A DNA stretch of 64,000 bases from assembly GCA_002070115.1 (NCBI GenBank), contig MWCO01000011.1:60264-124263 (forward strand). The letters are read 5' to 3'. A program made the position numbers and the translations under genes. The stretch is from Deltaproteobacteria bacterium ADurb.Bin207 (GTDB taxonomy: Bacteria; Myxococcota_A; Polyangia; Polyangiales; Polyangiaceae). The notes under the pieces were generated by a model. The model worked only from the letters and a program-made list of their open reading frames with translations, had not been told where the DNA came from and made no database searches. Positions 34,889 to 44,128 of this stretch are shown in pieces. Position 1 is the stretch's first letter, and every line of letters starts with the position of its first letter.

Positions 34889-35539
34889 ATGCGATGGACA
34901 GCTCTTGCGTTCACTCATCTTGCTGAAATCCTATCCCCTTCGCGTTGTGCAGCTTGTGATTCGTTGCTCGATCGACGCGCGTTGTTGTGCGCCATTTGTG
35001 CATCCACGGTCCTACGATGGTCCGGTGACGGGAACCCTTTGGCGTTCGGTCATTATGGCGGCGCCCTTTCCTCAGCTTTGCTGCGCTTGAAGTATGGGAA
35101 TCGTCCTGACCTTGGAGCTGCCCTCGGCCAGCTTCTCGTTCCTGTCGTGCTAGCTCATCTGACTCCGCGCGATGTCGATTTGGTGATTCCCGTACCTGTT
35201 CCGTATGATCGTCTCGTACAACGAGGCTACAATCAATCGGCCCTGATCGGCCGCCCTTTGGCCTCAGCGCTCATGGCTCGTCTCGAAACGCGCGCGCTTG
35301 CTCGAAAGGATGGATCGGTTCGGCAAGCTGGGCTCAATCGCTCGGATCGTCTCAAAAACCTGCAAGGGGCCTTCGTGCTTCGAGCGCCGAAGCGTGTGCG
35401 GGGCAAACGGGTTGTGCTGGTCGATGATGTGCGAACCACCGGAGCCACACTGCAAGCGTGTGAGGATTTGTTGTTGAAAGGGGGAGCCGACGTGGTCGCC
35501 ACCGCCGTGGTGGCACGAACGGAGTTATTCGAGTCATAG
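34889..35539 (+). CDS. comF: ComF-family phosphoribosyltransferase-like protein
   Basis: The protein has 216 residues. The N-terminal zinc-binding Cys pairs CAACDSLL and CAIC are present. The PRTase signature is RVVLVDDVRTTGATLQACEDLL, preceded by VIPVPVPYDRLVQRGYNQSALIGRPLA, the family's most conserved block. ComF proteins assist DNA uptake in transformable bacteria and related processes; no other competence gene is nearby, so the role is by homology only. It is 53 bases downstream of the lipoprotein gene and converges on psuG. Confidence 0.92.
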   Translation: MRWTALAFTHLAEILSPSRCAACDSLLDRRALLCAICASTVLRWSGDGNPLAFGHYGGALSSALLRLKYGNRPDLGAALGQLLVPVVLAHLTPRDVDLVIPVPVPYDRLVQRGYNQSALIGRPLASALMARLETRALARKDGSVRQAGLNRSDRLKNLQGAFVLRAPKRVRGKRVVLVDDVRTTGATLQACEDLLLKGGADVVATAVVARTELFES

Positions 35540-35541
35540 GC

Positions 35542-36453
35542 TCATTGAGCCGCATAGGCGATGGCAATGGCAGCACCTACGTCAGCGTTGTGTTTGACGA
35601 GCGCAACATTCGTAGCCAAGCTGCGACCTTCGGTGCGTTCCACGATTTTTTTCAATAAAAACGGAGTGATATCTTTGCCTTGCAGGGACAGGCTGTTGGC
35701 TTCCTCCAAGGATTGTTCGATCACCTCGTCGATCTCACGGGAGTCCATGGCATCCGCTTCGGGAACGGGTGTGGTCACCAAGATTCCACCGGCAAGACCG
35801 AGTTTCCACTTCGTGGCCATGACGCGCGCAACGTCGGCCGGGTCATCGAGCCGCACATCGACCGGAAGCCCGCTGGATCGCGTGTAAAACGCGGGAAATT
35901 GATCGGTTTGAAATCCAACGATGGGAACGCCGTGCGTTTCCAGCACTTCGAGCGTCCGTGGCAAATCGAGAATCGCTTTGGCTCCCGCGCATACCACCGC
36001 CACGGGTGTCGAGGCCAATTCCATCAAGTCCGCGGAGATATCGAGCGTCACCTCACCACGACGATGAACGCCGCCGATGCCTCCGGTCACAAATACGGAG
36101 ATGCCCGCAAGATGGGCGCAAAACATCGTCGCAGCCACCGTCGTGGCTCCCATTTGCCCGGAGACCAGAGCAATGGGCAGGTCACGACGACTCACCTTGC
36201 GAACGTTTTTCGCACGGCCCAGCGTATCTAATTGTTCGGAAGACAAGCCGATATGAATGCGGCCTTGCAAAAGGGCAATGGTGGCTGGGATCGCTCCCTT
36301 TGCGCGAACGATTTCTTCGACTTCCCTCGCGGTCTGCACGTTGGTGGGATACGGCATTCCATGAGAGATGATGGTCGACTCGAGGGCAACGACGGGTGCG
36401 CCAACGCGCAAAGCCTCACGCACCTCTGGCAACAAGGAGAGGAGGTCATTCAT
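35542..36453 (-). CDS. psuG: Pseudouridine-5'-phosphate glycosidase
   Basis: This enzyme cleaves pseudouridine 5'-phosphate to uracil and ribose 5-phosphate. The protein has 303 residues, the family length. Diagnostic blocks are VALESTIISHGMPYPTN, GATTVAATMFCAHLAGISVFVTGGIGGVHR and NPASPT-like replaced regions, with GILVTTPVPEADAMD and NVALVKHNADVGAAIA later. The start MNDLLSLL has AGGA eight bases upstream; an ATG two codons earlier is too close to it. There is no psuK kinase beside it. It converges on comF with almost no gap. Confidence 0.93.
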   Translation of the reverse strand: MNDLLSLLPEVREALRVGAPVVALESTIISHGMPYPTNVQTAREVEEIVRAKGAIPATIALLQGRIHIGLSSEQLDTLGRAKNVRKVSRRDLPIALVSGQMGATTVAATMFCAHLAGISVFVTGGIGGVHRRGEVTLDISADLMELASTPVAVVCAGAKAILDLPRTLEVLETHGVPIVGFQTDQFPAFYTRSSGLPVDVRLDDPADVARVMATKWKLGLAGGILVTTPVPEADAMDSREIDEVIEQSLEEANSLSLQGKDITPFLLKKIVERTEGRSLATNVALVKHNADVGAAIAIAYAAQ

Positions 36454-36508
36454 GATCATCGTCCTGTCGGGAGAGCCAAGGCCCGAATGGGCATAAGTAT
36501 GTGAAATA

Positions 36509-38251
36509 TCAGTTATTTTGTTCGAGAATATGGAACTCGACCCGTCGGTTGCGCTGGCGTCCTTCGGCCGTATCGTTGGTGTCGATGGGTTTGTCGAAGC
36601 CATAGCCGGTGGCGGTCAACCGCGAGGCAACGACGCCCTTGTTCACGAGGTAGCGCATGACACTGTCGGCGCGGTCCTGACTGAGTTTCATATTGAGGTC
36701 ACGCCCGCCACGGTTATCCGTATGACCTTGTACGGCTACTTTGGTGACATCCGGGTTGGCTTTCAACAGGGCGTATACTTCATCGAGAATGGGGAAGGAT
36801 TGTGGCAACAAGACGGCGCTGTTGGTTGCGAACTCGACACGTTTTAGGATCTGAATTTCGGTCGAGCCTTCGATACGACGAATGAATTGGGGGCAGCCGT
36901 GGAGTTCGGGATTGGTGCTCGCAACCCCGGGTTCACGCGGGCACTTGTCTTCGACATCGGGGATTCCATCCGCGTCATAGTCGTCTTCCGGACAACCGTC
37001 GTGGTCCGCAAGGCCATCGAAGTCTTCAGGTTCGTCGGGGCACTCATCCACGTCATCGGGAATACCATCACCATCGCGGTCCGAAGGGGCCGGGCAACCA
37101 TCGTTTGGATCCGGCTCTTTGCCGTCTTCGGGGTCGTCGGGGCAAAGGTCGAGATCGTCGGGAATGCCGTCCTTGTCTCTGTCGGAGTAGGTAGGCTCCA
37201 CGTCACGGTCGGCGGTGTATCGTCGGTGGGGAGAGCCCGGTTCCGTATCACGCAACGAAAAAGCATAACCGAGGTTTGCAAGGACACGGACATCGGGTGC
37301 GCCATAGCCCGCGCTCAACCGTGTACCAGCCCCGAAGCCGAGCCACCCGGCTTTTTGACGATCGAGCGCGAAGCGAAGTTCGCCCATCCATTCCACAGGT
37401 GTATTGCGCTTGGTGAATACGGTGTCGCCGTCTTTGGCTACCGGAGTTTTTCCCGCATCGACAATGCCTGTAGAGCCGAAGATCTCACCACCAAGACGAA
37501 CAGCGCCGTCGCGAAGAGGAATGAATCCACCGACCGCCCATGTCCACTCGCTGCCGACGCGCAGCATGTTGAGGCCGCGATTGGGTCGGAAGTGCAGACC
37601 GGTATTGCCTGAAAGGACGAACTTACCGAAGTCATACTCACCAAGGATTTGACCCGCGCCTGTCGTCTGATCATCGGTGGTAAAGGAGATATTGTCGCCG
37701 CTCGGCACCCACATGCTCAGCGCGGTTCCCAAGTGGAATTTTTGATTGGCTGATCGATAAGCGATGAAGCGCAAATCAAGGCGCGTATCGCTTGGAATGG
37801 TGCTGTTGACGTCGGTGGACTGACAATTGGCGCCAGCGGTGCGCGGACAGGGGCTCGAGCCGTGTTCGTAAACGACAACCGGCAACGACACGGCGAAGCT
37901 CGCTCTTTGCATGAGTTCGAGTCCGGCCGTAAGGTAGGTCGTGAATTGGTTTTGGACGGGGTTTGGCGTGTGATTGGCGAGACGTTCGCTATACGTTGCC
38001 GTGGCTCCTCGCAAAGGTCGATGCTGCCATCCGAGCGCCATTTGTCCAAAGAACACGGTTTCCTGTTTCATGCGTGGACGCCATAAGGCGAAGCCGTCTT
38101 CTGGAGAGCCTCCGATTTGCAGGCGATCGAGATAAAACGTTCGTTGTTGCGCATGAGCGTTCGAGCCGTGGGTGAGCACGAGCAGCAACGAGACCGCGAT
38201 GAGCAGACTGCCAAACCAATGTCGTACGAACCAACAATACCGAGATGCCAT
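36509..38251 (-). CDS. OmpA-family outer membrane protein with thrombospondin type 3 repeats
   Basis: The protein has 580 residues. A signal peptide (VRHWFGSLLIAVSLLLVLTHGSNAHAQ) is followed by a beta-rich region of about 290 residues that reads as a transmembrane barrel or porin. Calcium-type repeats come next (DRDKDGIPDDLDLCPDDPEDG, DRDGDGIPDDVDECPDEPEDF, DYDADGIPDVEDKCP). The OmpA C-terminal peptidoglycan-binding domain ends it (KVAVQGHTDNRGGRDLNMKLSQDRA). The start has GGAGG eight bases upstream. It should sit in the outer membrane and bind peptidoglycan. Confidence 0.93.
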   Translation of the reverse strand: MASRYCWFVRHWFGSLLIAVSLLLVLTHGSNAHAQQRTFYLDRLQIGGSPEDGFALWRPRMKQETVFFGQMALGWQHRPLRGATATYSERLANHTPNPVQNQFTTYLTAGLELMQRASFAVSLPVVVYEHGSSPCPRTAGANCQSTDVNSTIPSDTRLDLRFIAYRSANQKFHLGTALSMWVPSGDNISFTTDDQTTGAGQILGEYDFGKFVLSGNTGLHFRPNRGLNMLRVGSEWTWAVGGFIPLRDGAVRLGGEIFGSTGIVDAGKTPVAKDGDTVFTKRNTPVEWMGELRFALDRQKAGWLGFGAGTRLSAGYGAPDVRVLANLGYAFSLRDTEPGSPHRRYTADRDVEPTYSDRDKDGIPDDLDLCPDDPEDGKEPDPNDGCPAPSDRDGDGIPDDVDECPDEPEDFDGLADHDGCPEDDYDADGIPDVEDKCPREPGVASTNPELHGCPQFIRRIEGSTEIQILKRVEFATNSAVLLPQSFPILDEVYALLKANPDVTKVAVQGHTDNRGGRDLNMKLSQDRADSVMRYLVNKGVVASRLTATGYGFDKPIDTNDTAEGRQRNRRVEFHILEQNN

Positions 38252-38417
38252 CCGAAGACCTCCCCACACCGGGCTGTAATCGACAGGGGACGAACGAGAA
38301 TACCGATGCAAGAAATTCGCTCGAGGGTGGTCGAGCGTCGAAGAGCCTAAAGGGGAGCGCGGCGCGCGTCGAGCCCCAAGGTGAAGGAACGATGGATTTG
38401 GTGCTTTCGAGCGATAT

Positions 38418-40703
38418 CTATCGACGTGGAGGAACGGCTTCGATGGCTCGCCGGTAGCGTTCTCTTCGAACTTCGTCCCGCAACAGTTCGAAAGCTTCAT
38501 CGAGCACTTCGACGATGAGCTGTGCATCTTCGGCAAGATCGATGGTTTGCGCAGTCAACAGCCGTGAAGGTTCGAACGCACGTCGCGCTTCGAGGTAAGC
38601 GCGACGAATCTCATACGCGGTGGCGGTGCGCGGTACACCAAGCACTTCGAAGTAATCGCCTTCTTGAATGAGGGCGAGACGTGCTGCGACGCGTTTGCGC
38701 ACAGCCTCTGCATCGAGCGGGTCGAAAGCATCCGGTTCGGGGTGAACGGAACGAGCGATCGCCGGCATGATTTCAATGATTCCAAGTTCTTTTAAGACAG
38801 CGATAACTGCAGCAAATTCGGGGCGACGGGCGGTTTCGAGCACCTCTCGAACCGTTTTTCCCGGCGCATTTTCCATCAAATCTCGTTCTTTTTCGGAAAG
38901 AGCACATTCCGAAAGCAACGAATGATGGGGACCCGGACCAAGACGCGCTTCACGTCCCCCTATCCTCGCCAAGGCATCTTCCCAAGGAAGAACCCGTTGC
39001 GATACCTCCACAAGCACTTCCGCGCCTGTCGCGCCGCCAAATACCGCTGGCTCGGCTCGAAGCCGTCCTTGCGGCTCGGTTTCCAGCGCGCACGTTCCTC
39101 CCTGCGTGCTTGCCATTCGCCCAAGCAACCACTCGGCATGCGCACGCAATACCCCCCAAAGTTGATCTTGCCCTACGTATCCATTCGCAATGAGAGCCGC
39201 CGCCGCATGACGCCCAAACGGCGGAAACCTTCCCGCAAGCTGGGTTCCCGCGATTTTCGGCAAATCCCCTCGAAGCACCAAAAAAGCCAACAACGTCTCG
39301 TCGTCCGCGCTTGAACCACAGGTTACGAAATCCCCATCACGCATCACCGCTTGGCACAACGCCCCTTGGTACTCGAAACTCAATGTGGCCGAGATGCGCC
39401 CGGCGATGCACATCCCCAGCGCCCGCATCCCATCGAAGGCTGGCGAAAGCACGGAAGGCAGATCGACCGACCAGTTCACCCGAGGCGTAGGAACAGGCTC
39501 CGACGGTACTTTCGGTTTCAGCACGACTTCCCGAGCGGGCTGCGAAAACGAACGGTCCTGTCGGGCAGACGTTCCCATCTGCGTGGACATTGGTGGCAAC
39601 GGCTCGCCGATTCTCGAAGGGATAGGTGTGACATCCATCGCTTGCAGCCGTTGCTCATGCCCTTCGTCTTCTGAAGCACTCTCGTCATAATACTCCGCTT
39701 CGTGGGGCCTCGGCCGCTCGTCCCAATCATCCTCTTCGCCATGGGCAGTCACAGGCTCGGCGGGCGAGGACAAGTCCCCCAGATCCATCCCCTCCCGCTG
39801 TTTGGACGCGGTTTCCGGCACTCGCGCAGCCCCACCCATCGTACCTTGACCCACCGGCGTATGGGACTCCACTTCCGATAGCTCACCGTCGGATACCTCC
39901 AGCGGCTCATCCAACGCCGCAAGAACCTCCGGAGGTAGGATCGCATTGACCTCCGCTTCTGGACTCGGCACTTCCGAAGTCGAACGCGCTTCGGATCTGA
40001 CCCTCCTCTCCGCCTCCGCCAGCATCTTTTCCAACTCATCAGATACGGACGTGGGACCCGCAAACGCTTCGAAAGAAAGGCTCAATCCCAACGGTCCCGC
40101 GGGTATCGACGACCATTCGTTACCCGGCGGCGCTGAGCTAATCCCTGGCGGATTCGACGTATCCACATTGGGCAAGGGATAGCTCAACAAGGCAGCAGGG
40201 GGCTCCTTGGGACTCGCTATCTCTCCCATCCCATCGAGAACGCCAACGCTTTCGGGACGTCGCGACGATGGCGGCGGAGGGGCAACCCTCATTCCATGTC
40301 GATACTGTGCCAACGACGAAATCCGATCGGCAACCTGTTCCAAGTCGAATGGTCGCGAAACCATCTCCTCCGACAGCTCACGCAGACTCGCAGGGTCGAA
40401 GCTTTCGATTCCTGTTTGCTCTTGCGCATCCTCGGATAGATGCGTCGACTCGTTCTCATCGCTTTCAGAGCCAACGATAAGAAATAGACCAATCCCCATG
40501 GCCCGAAGAGAACCCATCAGCTCAGCCACCGCGGCTTGCTCAACCTTGTTGGGTAGATCGAAGATCACCAAACTAGGAGCTTGCTGTTCCAACCGCGTGA
40601 GCACATCGCGCGACTCCACCCATTGCACATGATTTCCTCCCCTGCGCAACGCTTCCGCAAGCGCGGGATCATCTTCCCCCACCACGAAAATCGTGCTGCC
40701 CAT
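38418..40703 (-). CDS. REC-like, DUF4388-like and degenerate J-domain regulator
   Basis: The protein has about 761 residues. The first 120 residues (STIFVVGEDDPALAEALRRGG, then SLVIFDL) have a response-regulator-like fold. A long acidic Pro/Ser/Glu linker follows to about residue 430. A DUF4388/PATAN-like region comes next (GRISATLSFEYQGALCQAVMRDGDFVTC). A segment like the MshEN unit (ALIANGYVGQDQLWGVLRAH) lies after that. The C-terminus is a J-like helix pair (DYFEVLGVPRTATAYEIRRAYLEARRAFEP) in which HPD is replaced by FEP, so Hsp70 stimulation is unlikely. The ATG at 40703 is preferred; a TTG start at 40799 is less likely. Confidence 0.78.
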   Translation of the reverse strand: MGSTIFVVGEDDPALAEALRRGGNHVQWVESRDVLTRLEQQAPSLVIFDLPNKVEQAAVAELMGSLRAMGIGLFLIVGSESDENESTHLSEDAQEQTGIESFDPASLRELSEEMVSRPFDLEQVADRISSLAQYRHGMRVAPPPPSSRRPESVGVLDGMGEIASPKEPPAALLSYPLPNVDTSNPPGISSAPPGNEWSSIPAGPLGLSLSFEAFAGPTSVSDELEKMLAEAERRVRSEARSTSEVPSPEAEVNAILPPEVLAALDEPLEVSDGELSEVESHTPVGQGTMGGAARVPETASKQREGMDLGDLSSPAEPVTAHGEEDDWDERPRPHEAEYYDESASEDEGHEQRLQAMDVTPIPSRIGEPLPPMSTQMGTSARQDRSFSQPAREVVLKPKVPSEPVPTPRVNWSVDLPSVLSPAFDGMRALGMCIAGRISATLSFEYQGALCQAVMRDGDFVTCGSSADDETLLAFLVLRGDLPKIAGTQLAGRFPPFGRHAAAALIANGYVGQDQLWGVLRAHAEWLLGRMASTQGGTCALETEPQGRLRAEPAVFGGATGAEVLVEVSQRVLPWEDALARIGGREARLGPGPHHSLLSECALSEKERDLMENAPGKTVREVLETARRPEFAAVIAVLKELGIIEIMPAIARSVHPEPDAFDPLDAEAVRKRVAARLALIQEGDYFEVLGVPRTATAYEIRRAYLEARRAFEPSRLLTAQTIDLAEDAQLIVEVLDEAFELLRDEVRRERYRRAIEAVPPRR

Positions 40704-40812
40704 CGGAGGGCTCGTAGGAGGACGGCGAAGAGGTGGATCAATCACGACAACCAAGTTTACCAGAACGAAAAGACCGGGCGGTGGTGTATGCCCATTCAAC
40801 CAAATTCATTCG

Positions 40813-40944
40813 TCAACCACGCGGCTTCGAAGATCGTTTCGGCCCAAGCAACACTCCAATCCAATCGCCCAAACGCTGCAACACCCCCCAAGAGGTGACT
40901 AGCACGAACAGGAAGACCACCAGAGCGATCTCATTCCAAGTCAT
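40813..40944 (-). CDS. 43-residue single-pass membrane peptide
   Basis: The frame reads MTWNEIALVVFLFVLVTSWG and then VLQRLGDWIGVLLG, ending in a basic tail. It has one membrane helix, an amphipathic segment and positive C-terminal charges, as real small membrane proteins do. It lies 109 bases upstream of the DUF4388-like gene on the same strand, so it may be the first gene of that transcript. The ribosome site is weak. No family is recognised. Confidence 0.55.
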   Translation of the reverse strand: MTWNEIALVVFLFVLVTSWGVLQRLGDWIGVLLGPKRSSKPRG

Positions 40945-41391
40945 GGCTAACACAAGGCATTGCTATCACAACTTATGCCCCGAAAGTCATCTTCCCTCGA
41001 CCACGGCCGAGGCAAACCGGTCGTGGTTTCGACATGCACCAATATTTACCAATACATTCAACATGTTACACAAATCATATCATAGGTATTGCTCTGGAAT
41101 CGCTCGCGGCTCCACCAACCATGACAACCACCCAAATCACTTTTTCCGAATACCTGCCCACGCTCGGCTTGCCTCTTGCCCGATGCTCCACTGCCATGGA
41201 TACACGGTCACGCAAAACACACACCACAGCATTCGTCACCGAAAACTCATTTTTTCTTGGAGCGTGAGAGTGCGCCACGGCAAGCCCATCGTCGTGGGTT
41301 GTGGCAGCATTCACCATCTGCCACGTGGTCGATTGCTTCGAAACGCCCATGATGTGCGGAACCCACCTCGGCCTTCGAACCATACTGCTCG
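40945..41391. other. Intergenic region with no convincing gene
   Basis: About 450 bases lie between two minus-strand genes. Several open frames exist but none has a ribosome site or protein-like composition. One strong hairpin (41000-41027) is present. The region is otherwise featureless and could hold the promoter for the leftward small-peptide/regulator transcript. Confidence 0.55.
41000..41027. repeat. Ten-base hairpin
   Basis: ACCACGGCCG (41000-41009) pairs with CGGTCGTGGT (41018-41027) with one G-T wobble, leaving an eight-base loop. No long T-run follows on either strand, so a Rho-independent terminator is doubtful. Confidence 0.5.
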
Positions 41392-41706
41392 TCAGCGGTA
41401 CACGCACCGCGCAAAAGCTTCACACGATTCCGCTTGAAGACATCCCCTCCACTTGGTGTGAACGGAACTTGGTTTGGTGGGCGACTGGCAGCTCGCCATG
41501 CATCGATCTTTTTGCTTTTTTCCAAGCGCTTTCCGATCCTCGTCCTTGATCAACGCCGTCTGCTCCACGGTCGCTGTCCCCAGCGCCACGGCAATCTCCG
41601 CCACACACTCGGCTTCCCGATCACATAATCGGTTGCAGTCCACCTTTTCCCCACATCCCAGCGCAACGATGACCCCCATCCCCCACGCAAGAGCACGAGC
41701 ACCCAT
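41392..41706 (-). CDS. Small Cys-rich lipoprotein
   Basis: The protein has 104 residues. The start MGARALAWGMGVIVALGC is fixed by GGGAGG six or seven bases upstream, and the lipobox is VALGC. The mature part holds evenly spaced Cys pairs (CNRLCDREAEC, CMASC, CLQAESCEAFARC), suggesting a disulfide-bonded periplasmic domain. Family unknown. It is divergent from the lipoprotein at 41874. Confidence 0.8.
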   Translation of the reverse strand: MGARALAWGMGVIVALGCGEKVDCNRLCDREAECVAEIAVALGTATVEQTALIKDEDRKALGKKQKDRCMASCQSPTKPSSVHTKWRGCLQAESCEAFARCVYR

Positions 41707-41873
41707 CGGTGACCTCCCACGCTTCGTCATATGTTCAATGGGAATAAGGGTAGCACGAAGAGCATAAAAACGATTCGGATCATGTCGTGAAGCTACCGAT
41801 CGATGAAAAAGAACCCATCCGAAACAAAAACGGCGTTGTGGGATCGAACGTTCGGATTCGATAATGGCACGCC

Positions 41874-42350
41874 ATGCGTCACGCCTGTTCGACTCGGACC
41901 ACCATATTCCTCCTCGGTTTTGCAGGGATCATGGCCTGTAGCCCACATCCACCACCTGCATCCTCCTCAGCCCCCCCATCCCATCCTGCTCCAACCATCA
42001 GCCCCGAAAGGCAACCAAACCCGCCCGTATCTATCCCCGAAGAGCAGACTCCCTCACCCACACCATCCAAACCCGTCGCCAAAGTACTCGAAATACTCGC
42101 TGGCCGCGACGATCCCAACGATCGTCGCATTCGCATCGAAGTATCCAACCCCACCGACAAACCGTGTACGGTCAAAGGGTATACCGTGTCTTGGGGCTCT
42201 TCGAAAAAGTCCATGCCTCTCGCCGACACTGTCATTCCACCTGGGGAGAGTCGTCAGCGATTCCTCATCGTTCACCCGAGAGATGGACGAGTGGAAACGT
42301 TGACTGTCGATGGAGCCACGGTGGATATGCAGTACGAATGTGATCGTTGA
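41874..42350 (+). CDS. Pro-rich lipoprotein with a small beta domain
   Basis: The protein has 158 residues. The signal MRHACSTRTTIFLLGFAGIMAC ends at a lipobox Cys. A Pro/Ser-rich linker of about 50 residues follows. The C-terminal domain (RRIRIEVSNPTDKPCTVKGYTVSWG...VIPPGESRQRFLIV) has the beta-sandwich style of immunoglobulin-like or DUF-type accessory domains. Function unknown. It ends 20 bases before the stop of the next, convergent gene. Confidence 0.8.
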   Translation: MRHACSTRTTIFLLGFAGIMACSPHPPPASSSAPPSHPAPTISPERQPNPPVSIPEEQTPSPTPSKPVAKVLEILAGRDDPNDRRIRIEVSNPTDKPCTVKGYTVSWGSSKKSMPLADTVIPPGESRQRFLIVHPRDGRVETLTVDGATVDMQYECDR

Positions 42351-42373
42351 TCGGTTCGGAGAATGTTGTTTGG

Positions 42374-44128
42374 TTAGGGATCCAAGCAACCACTGGCGAT
42401 TCGATCCGCCTCGACTTTGTCCATCTCTCCACGATTGAACAATCCGCTTGCCAACGCTCTGGCAATCGCATCCCGAGCGCGCTGCGCACGAGATCGGTCG
42501 GGATCCGCGGTGAAAGCCAAAGCAGCAATCTTGTCTTGCGTGCATCCTTCCCTGAGCATGCAAGCCATGATTTCATCGTTGATCGACTGGATTCTAGCTT
42601 CGGCTTGGGAGCAAGCTTGCATCTCCGACGCGATCTGCTGACGCAGGGGAATCACTCGATTGTCGAGGGTCCCGTGCCGGTCAACGATCCGTTGAAGCGT
42701 GGACAGTTCGTCTTTGTAGGCAAGAAACGACAAGGGCATCCATCGATCGAGGGTAAGCGCCGGCGGAGCCAGATACGCTCCAGCGCTCACTTGGCCGTCA
42801 CGGGTCATGTCATGCAAAGGGTTCTGCAGCGCTCGACGTGCATAAAGGCCTTGTTCGTCGGCCCCGCGAACCCTGACGACACCTTGTGCTTTTCTCTTTC
42901 CCCATTCTTTGAAGGAAGGCGCAAGGTCCCGATCTGCATCCGTAAGAATTTTTTGGAACACCGCCTGGCGCATCAGCGCCTCGGATCGAGACTGCATTAC
43001 CTTGACGAGCAGAGAAATGGCTTGTTCGGGGTGCGGCCCTTGGGCTTGCTCCACCGCTTGGGATACATCGCGGCGAAAAGCATCCATATCCGCCAAGGCG
43101 CGTGCGTCGCGCTCGCCTTTCACATCAAGAAAAGGAAACTGCCGTAAGAACGCGGCATCGTCGGAGTGAGGTACCGAAGCGGTGCGAACGTTTTGCTGGC
43201 CATCCACGCGCGTGACAATGACCTCACCAGGTCGGCAATCTCGACGTGCTTCAAGATATTCCTTCACATTTTTGGGGCGAACGCCGCAAACCCATGCGAC
43301 AGCCCCCCGTTGATCGGACAACAGCAAAGGCAAGCTTCCTTCCGCAAGCTTTGTTTCCGCTACACGCATGGGTTCGACGCTACGTCCCGCTCCCACGCGC
43401 ACATCCGCCAACTGGAAGGCAAGAAGCATCGGAACCGGCTGTCCATCCTTACGGCATCGATCCAGCCATGCATCGCTGACCTCCACAAACGGATCGCATG
43501 CCGCACCGTCACACCCCACTCCTTGCCCGACCGCTTTCGCAAGCTCATCGCAGGATCGAGTATCGAGCTTCACCTCATGCACGGGCTTGTTGGGATCGTC
43601 GGGGAAACGACGTTGAAGCGTTTTCGTCAGCATCAGCACGAACAGCGGCGTGGCATAAGCCGTTCCGCATTGTGCAATCCAACGCTGAGCTTGTGTTTCA
43701 CACGCCTCTGGCGCTCCACATTCAGGAGTACGAAGCAATCCCGTTCCTTGCTGAACACAGGAATCCGCCGGCAATTCAGCCCGTTCGGCGTAGGTATCCA
43801 CGAGTTTTCGCACGGTCGTCGCGCCCGCGGAGGATTCATCTTTGCATTTTCGTAGCCATTCTCGGCCCAAGTCCCGAGCATGAATGCAGATATCGCTCGT
43901 GCAGGACTGCTCACCCTGCAACCAACGGCTTACCCGGTCGCACTCGCTTTGCCCCTTACCGTCGGCTTCCGACGTCACGAAAAGCCATTCCGCGGTTGTT
44001 TCCATGTCATCGCCCGCGAGCAAATCCGGATCCGCTTCTGGTTTGTGCGGCTCAGGGGGAGGAAACGTAGCGCAACTCGCCAACAGCGAGACGATCCCAG
44101 CGATGGAAATCCAAGTTCGATTGAACAT
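42374..44128 (-). CDS. Large Cys-containing lipoprotein, unknown
   Basis: The protein has 584 residues. The signal MFNRTWISIAGIVSLLASC gives lipobox LLASC, with AAGGAA eight bases before the ATG. The mature part has paired Cys (ECDRVSRWLQGEQSCTSDICIH, CGAPEACETQAQRWIAQC, CDELAKAVGQGVGCDGAAC), probably disulfides, then a helical half ending in MDKVEADRIASGCLDP. It is predicted to be a periplasmic or surface lipoprotein. No catalytic motif is seen and no family recognised. Confidence 0.8.
   Translation of the reverse strand: MFNRTWISIAGIVSLLASCATFPPPEPHKPEADPDLLAGDDMETTAEWLFVTSEADGKGQSECDRVSRWLQGEQSCTSDICIHARDLGREWLRKCKDESSAGATTVRKLVDTYAERAELPADSCVQQGTGLLRTPECGAPEACETQAQRWIAQCGTAYATPLFVLMLTKTLQRRFPDDPNKPVHEVKLDTRSCDELAKAVGQGVGCDGAACDPFVEVSDAWLDRCRKDGQPVPMLLAFQLADVRVGAGRSVEPMRVAETKLAEGSLPLLLSDQRGAVAWVCGVRPKNVKEYLEARRDCRPGEVIVTRVDGQQNVRTASVPHSDDAAFLRQFPFLDVKGERDARALADMDAFRRDVSQAVEQAQGPHPEQAISLLVKVMQSRSEALMRQAVFQKILTDADRDLAPSFKEWGKRKAQGVVRVRGADEQGLYARRALQNPLHDMTRDGQVSAGAYLAPPALTLDRWMPLSFLAYKDELSTLQRIVDRHGTLDNRVIPLRQQIASEMQACSQAEARIQSINDEIMACMLREGCTQDKIAALAFTADPDRSRAQRARDAIARALASGLFNRGEMDKVEADRIASGCLDP

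Noticed and set aside
40733..41437. 234-residue open frame on the plus strand across the gap
   Set aside because: Composition rich in His, Asn, Thr and Arg, no ribosome site, and antisense to the small membrane peptide and the Cys-rich lipoprotein.
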